Assembly (NCBI GenBank): GCA_900538765.1
Contig: UQAB01000027.1
Location: 1-26,540, forward strand
DNA length: 26,540 bases
Direction of reading: 5' to 3'
Source: an uncultured Azospirillum sp.
Lineage (GTDB): Bacteria > Pseudomonadota > Alphaproteobacteria > RF32 > CAG-239
Shown: positions 24,141 to 26,540 of the stretch, in pieces
Layout: every line of letters starts with the position of its first letter
Position numbering within the stretch: the first letter of the stretch is position 1
Position numbers and translations under genes: made by a program
The notes under the pieces: model-generated
Database searches by the model: none
Seen by the model: only the letters and a program-made list of their open reading frames with translations
Told to the model about the DNA's origin: nothing

Positions 24141-26288
24141 ATGGACGACAATTTAAAGCTTTTGGCAGATAAACTCGGTGTCTTGACCGAATATTATGAT
24201 GCCGGGCAGGATCGCAAGAAATATGAAATCGACGAGGATACTATTAAGTTTTTTATCAAAAAACTGGGGTATAATGCGGATACACCAGCCGATGTCGAAC
24301 ATTCTTTGGTGAAGTTTGACAACCGCCGTTGGCAGGAAACGCTGGATTCCGTTTATGTTGTTGAACAGGGAAATCTGCTGATTGATATTGTAACGCCCGC
24401 CGGCGACAAAGATGCCATTGTTTCAATCAAAGTCGTCAGCCGCCAAAATGATGCCGTCCATAATCTGGAATATGACATTGTTGCCGCAGAGGAGCGTGAA
24501 ATCAATCATCGCCATTATGCCAGACAAACCGTTAAAATCAAAAATGAGCTTGATGTCGGCTACTATGATTTGTCTGTCTTGGTTGGTGCGGATGAGTATA
24601 AATCCGTTTTGGCAGTTGCGCCGATAAAATGCTATCAGAACAAAGCACTGGAAGACAGAAAACTGTGGGGATACGCTTTGCAACTTTACGCTATGCGCAG
24701 CGAACGTAACTGGGGTGTCGGCGATTTCACCGATCTGAAAAATTTTGTTGATGTTTGTGCCAAATCCGGCGGCGACGTTATCGGCTTAAATCCTTTGAAT
24801 ATCTTGGAGCATAACTTTCCTGAGAATGCCAGCCCGTATTCTTCAATCAGCCGTCTGTTTTTAAACCCGATTTATATTGATATCGAAAGCGTCCCCGAAT
24901 GCGAACGCGGCGATACAATCGGTATCAAGGCGCAGCTGAAAGAATTTCGTGATGCGGAAAATATCAATTATGAAGAAATCTATCCGCTGAAAATTAAATT
25001 TATGGAAACGTTTTACGCCCGTTTCAAAAACAATAAGGATACCGAACGCCATGCTGAATTTGAAGCCTTTTGCAAAAGGGAAGGGGCGGAGCTTGACAAG
25101 CTGGCAGTCTTCCTGACGGCCTATGAAGAACGATGCCGCAGCGTCTGGGGTGGTTGGCGCGCTTGGGAACAGGAATTGCGCAATCCTTCTAACCCGGCGG
25201 TAAAAGAATATGCCGACAGCCACAAAGACCGCGTTAATTTTTATAAATTTTTGCAGTTTGAAGCTTTTCGTCAGTTTGATGTCGCCGCTGAGGAAGTCAG
25301 AAAATGTAATATGAAAATCGGCTTCTATCGGGACTTGGCTGTCGGTGTCGGACAAGACAGTGCTGAATCCTGGAGTGACCCTGAAGTGTTTATTGCAGAT
25401 GCCGGTGCCGGTGCGCCGCCTGACGCATTTTTCCCCGGCGGCCAGAAATGGGGGCTGGGCGCATTCAATCCGTTTATGCTGAAAGCCAAGGCTTACGAGC
25501 CGCTGATTAAGATTATGCGTGCTAATATGCGCAATACCGGTGCCCTGCGTATCGACCATGTAATGAGCCTGATGCGGTTGTATGTCATTCCTAACGATAA
25601 GCCGCTTGGAACGTATATCCTTTATAACTTTGCCGATATGCTGAATATTGTGGCGATTGAAAGTTATCTCAATAAATGTGTTGTTGCCGGAGAGAGTTTG
25701 GGCAATGTTCCTGACGGTTTTCTTGAGGCTCTGGAACGTAAGAATATTTACTCTCTCAGTGTCTTGTGGGCAGAGCGCGCGGCCGGCTGGGGCGGCGATT
25801 TCAACCAACCGGGAACTTATCCTGAAAAAGCTTTCACTTCTGTCGGAACGCATGATATGTCGCCGCTGAAAATGTGGTGGTTTGGCTATGATATTGCTGA
25901 TATGCGCAAAGCGGACATTATTCCGAATGACGAAATTATGAGCAATAATTATCATGAACGTGAAAATGACCGCCTGAAACTTTTGAATGCCCTTGACCAA
26001 AGTGGTTTGTGGCCGGAAGACCGTCACCGTCAGGCAAATTATCTGTTTGGAGAGAATTATCCTGAGGGAATGGCCGAGGCGGTAAACAGCTTTGTTGCCA
26101 GCTGTCCGAGCCGTGTATTCTTGGCTGAGCTTGAAAATATCCTTGAAGTGGATAAACGTCAGAACTTGCCGGGTGTTGACCGTGACAAACACCCTAACTG
26201 GCGCCGTAAGCTTCCGCTTGACTTGGAGAAACTGAGCAATAATGAAATGTTCCTCCGTAATATCAAGGCGATTAAACGCGTCAGATAA
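24141..26288 (+). CDS. malQ: 4-alpha-glucanotransferase MalQ (amylomaltase)
   Basis: MalQ transfers alpha-1,4-glucan segments between chains, turning maltose and short dextrins into longer chains plus glucose. The 715-aa product is of the long, E. coli-like GH77 type: an N-terminal extension of about 165 residues precedes the barrel, which opens WGYALQLYAMRSERNWGVGDFTDL. Catalytic residues are seen: nucleophile Asp472 (ALRIDHVMSLMRLY), acid/base Glu518 (VAGESLGNVP; commonly GEDLG) and Asp572 (VGTHDMSPLKMWW). AGGAG lies upstream of the ATG. It closes the glg operon and ends in a strong terminator. Together the three enzymes remodel glycogen, but synthase, pyrophosphorylase and phosphorylase are not in this window. 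Confidence 0.97.
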   Translation: MDDNLKLLADKLGVLTEYYDAGQDRKKYEIDEDTIKFFIKKLGYNADTPADVEHSLVKFDNRRWQETLDSVYVVEQGNLLIDIVTPAGDKDAIVSIKVVSRQNDAVHNLEYDIVAAEEREINHRHYARQTVKIKNELDVGYYDLSVLVGADEYKSVLAVAPIKCYQNKALEDRKLWGYALQLYAMRSERNWGVGDFTDLKNFVDVCAKSGGDVIGLNPLNILEHNFPENASPYSSISRLFLNPIYIDIESVPECERGDTIGIKAQLKEFRDAENINYEEIYPLKIKFMETFYARFKNNKDTERHAEFEAFCKREGAELDKLAVFLTAYEERCRSVWGGWRAWEQELRNPSNPAVKEYADSHKDRVNFYKFLQFEAFRQFDVAAEEVRKCNMKIGFYRDLAVGVGQDSAESWSDPEVFIADAGAGAPPDAFFPGGQKWGLGAFNPFMLKAKAYEPLIKIMRANMRNTGALRIDHVMSLMRLYVIPNDKPLGTYILYNFADMLNIVAIESYLNKCVVAGESLGNVPDGFLEALERKNIYSLSVLWAERAAGWGGDFNQPGTYPEKAFTSVGTHDMSPLKMWWFGYDIADMRKADIIPNDEIMSNNYHERENDRLKLLNALDQSGLWPEDRHRQANYLFGENYPEGMAEAVNSFVASCPSRVFLAELENILEVDKRQNLPGVDRDKHPNWRRKLPLDLEKLSNNEMFLRNIKAIKRVR

Positions 26289-26296
26289 GCCTAAAT

Positions 26297-26325
26297 AAAA
26301 CCCCGGAAATTTCTTCCGGGGTTTT
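26297..26325. terminator. Bidirectional terminator after malQ
   Basis: A 12-bp stem (26297-26308 AAAACCCCGGAA with 26314-26325 TTCCGGGGTTTT, 5-base loop) follows the malQ stop codon by nine bases. It also lies just past the stop codon of the convergent partial gene. Confidence 0.92.
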
Positions 26326-26334
26326 CATCTTATT

Positions 26335-26540
26335 TTAATCGCAATCTTTATAATAACGATAATATGCAAAAGATATTCCGGCATCATCACCTCCAACACT
26401 TTTAAGCTGTTCTCCCGTATATGGGTTAACAACCCATACCAGGGAATTTTCCGGTGGATTATGATAAGTATTGGTCCAGTACCAATCGTTATAAAGATTC
26501 GGTTCTCCCATATCATTAAGGATTCTGTTAATGGCACTGA
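26335..26540 (-). CDS. C-terminal fragment of a secreted DUF1566/lectin-like protein (cut by the window edge)
   Basis: On the minus strand a frame open from the window edge (first full codon at 26538) runs 67 codons to TAA at 26337-26335. It reads INRILNDMGEPNLYNDWYW at the start and WVVNPYTGEQLKSVGG in the middle, ending YYRYYKDCD. The pattern L..I......WYWT.T......WVVN...G resembles the last part of DUF1566/Fibrobacter-type paralogous domains, as in the protein at 3933-4724. A competing 70-codon ORF in another frame (26325-26537) is Ile/Arg-rich and looks like an out-of-frame shadow. The N-terminus and any leader lie outside the window. Confidence 0.55.
   Translation of the reverse strand, partial: SAINRILNDMGEPNLYNDWYWTNTYHNPPENSLVWVVNPYTGEQLKSVGGDDAGISFAYYRYYKDCD

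Noticed and set aside
24861..26192. 443-codon minus-strand ORF opposite malQ
   Set aside because: Entirely antisense to a catalytically complete malQ; composition is typical of a reverse-frame shadow.
26325..26537. 70-codon Ile/Arg-rich minus-strand ORF at the right edge
   Set aside because: Another frame over the same bases gives a plausible lectin-like C-terminus ending just before the terminator; this one looks like its shadow.

Overview
The window looks like a chromosomal segment of an alphaproteobacterium with moderate-to-low GC, plausibly one of the uncultured gut-associated lineages. The evidence is gene content and order: a parvulin-type isomerase divergent from secA, mrp/apbC divergent from hflK-hflC-degP-type genes followed by holC, recJ followed by a DUF502 membrane protein, and an OmpA-like lipoprotein of the form I associate with Alphaproteobacteria. 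No insertion sequence, integrase, CRISPR array, rRNA or plasmid replication gene is visible. The taxonomic placement is inference from protein features only.

Layout. 1-3.9 kb: secreted PPIase (minus) divergent from secA (plus). 3.9-5.1 kb: a Cys-rich secreted protein (minus) preceded by about 250 nt of strongly self-complementary non-coding sequence. 5.1-6.35 kb: a two-gene minus operon, a distant Panacea/DUF4065-like protein overlapping a DUF192 lipoprotein. 6.5-9.8 kb: OmpA-like lipoprotein, recJ and a DUF502 protein (plus operon). 9.9-10.6 kb: an orphan protein with possible OB/S1-like segments. 10.6-15.6 kb: mrp/apbC (minus) divergent from hflK-hflC-degP-holC (plus). 15.7-17.8 kb: an unrecognised 328-aa protein (minus) divergent from a LysR-type regulator (plus). 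17.8 kb: tRNA-Leu(CAA), minus. 18-19.3 kb: a TPR-methyltransferase fusion. 19.4-19.6 kb: a small DUF2934-like protein. 19.8-26.3 kb: a glycogen/maltodextrin operon glgB-glgX-malQ. 26.3 kb to the end: the 3' end of a second secreted protein that looks related to the one at 3.9-4.7 kb.

How the genes work together. A large share serves the cell envelope: SecA exports proteins, the PPIase and DegP-type protease fold or remove them in the periplasm, HflK/HflC are membrane scaffolds that control FtsH, and OmpA-like and DUF192 lipoproteins are cargo. RecJ and HolC serve DNA repair and replication, and Mrp/ApbC carries Fe-S clusters. GlgB, GlgX and MalQ branch, debranch and rearrange alpha-glucans. 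Most convergent gene pairs are separated by a compact A-tract/hairpin/T-tract terminator that can work on both strands.

The most unusual part is 4721-4974 (minus strand), between the Cys-rich secreted-protein gene and a promoter-like sequence. It has two long interleaved complementary pairs (7+9 bp and 9 bp), a hairpin whose loop is complementary to a possible start codon, and a 53-codon leader ORF that overlaps the secreted-protein start by ATGA. The architecture and leader peptide resemble phage C4/CI-type antisense immunity leaders (ash/icd-like), here placed upstream of a non-phage secreted protein.
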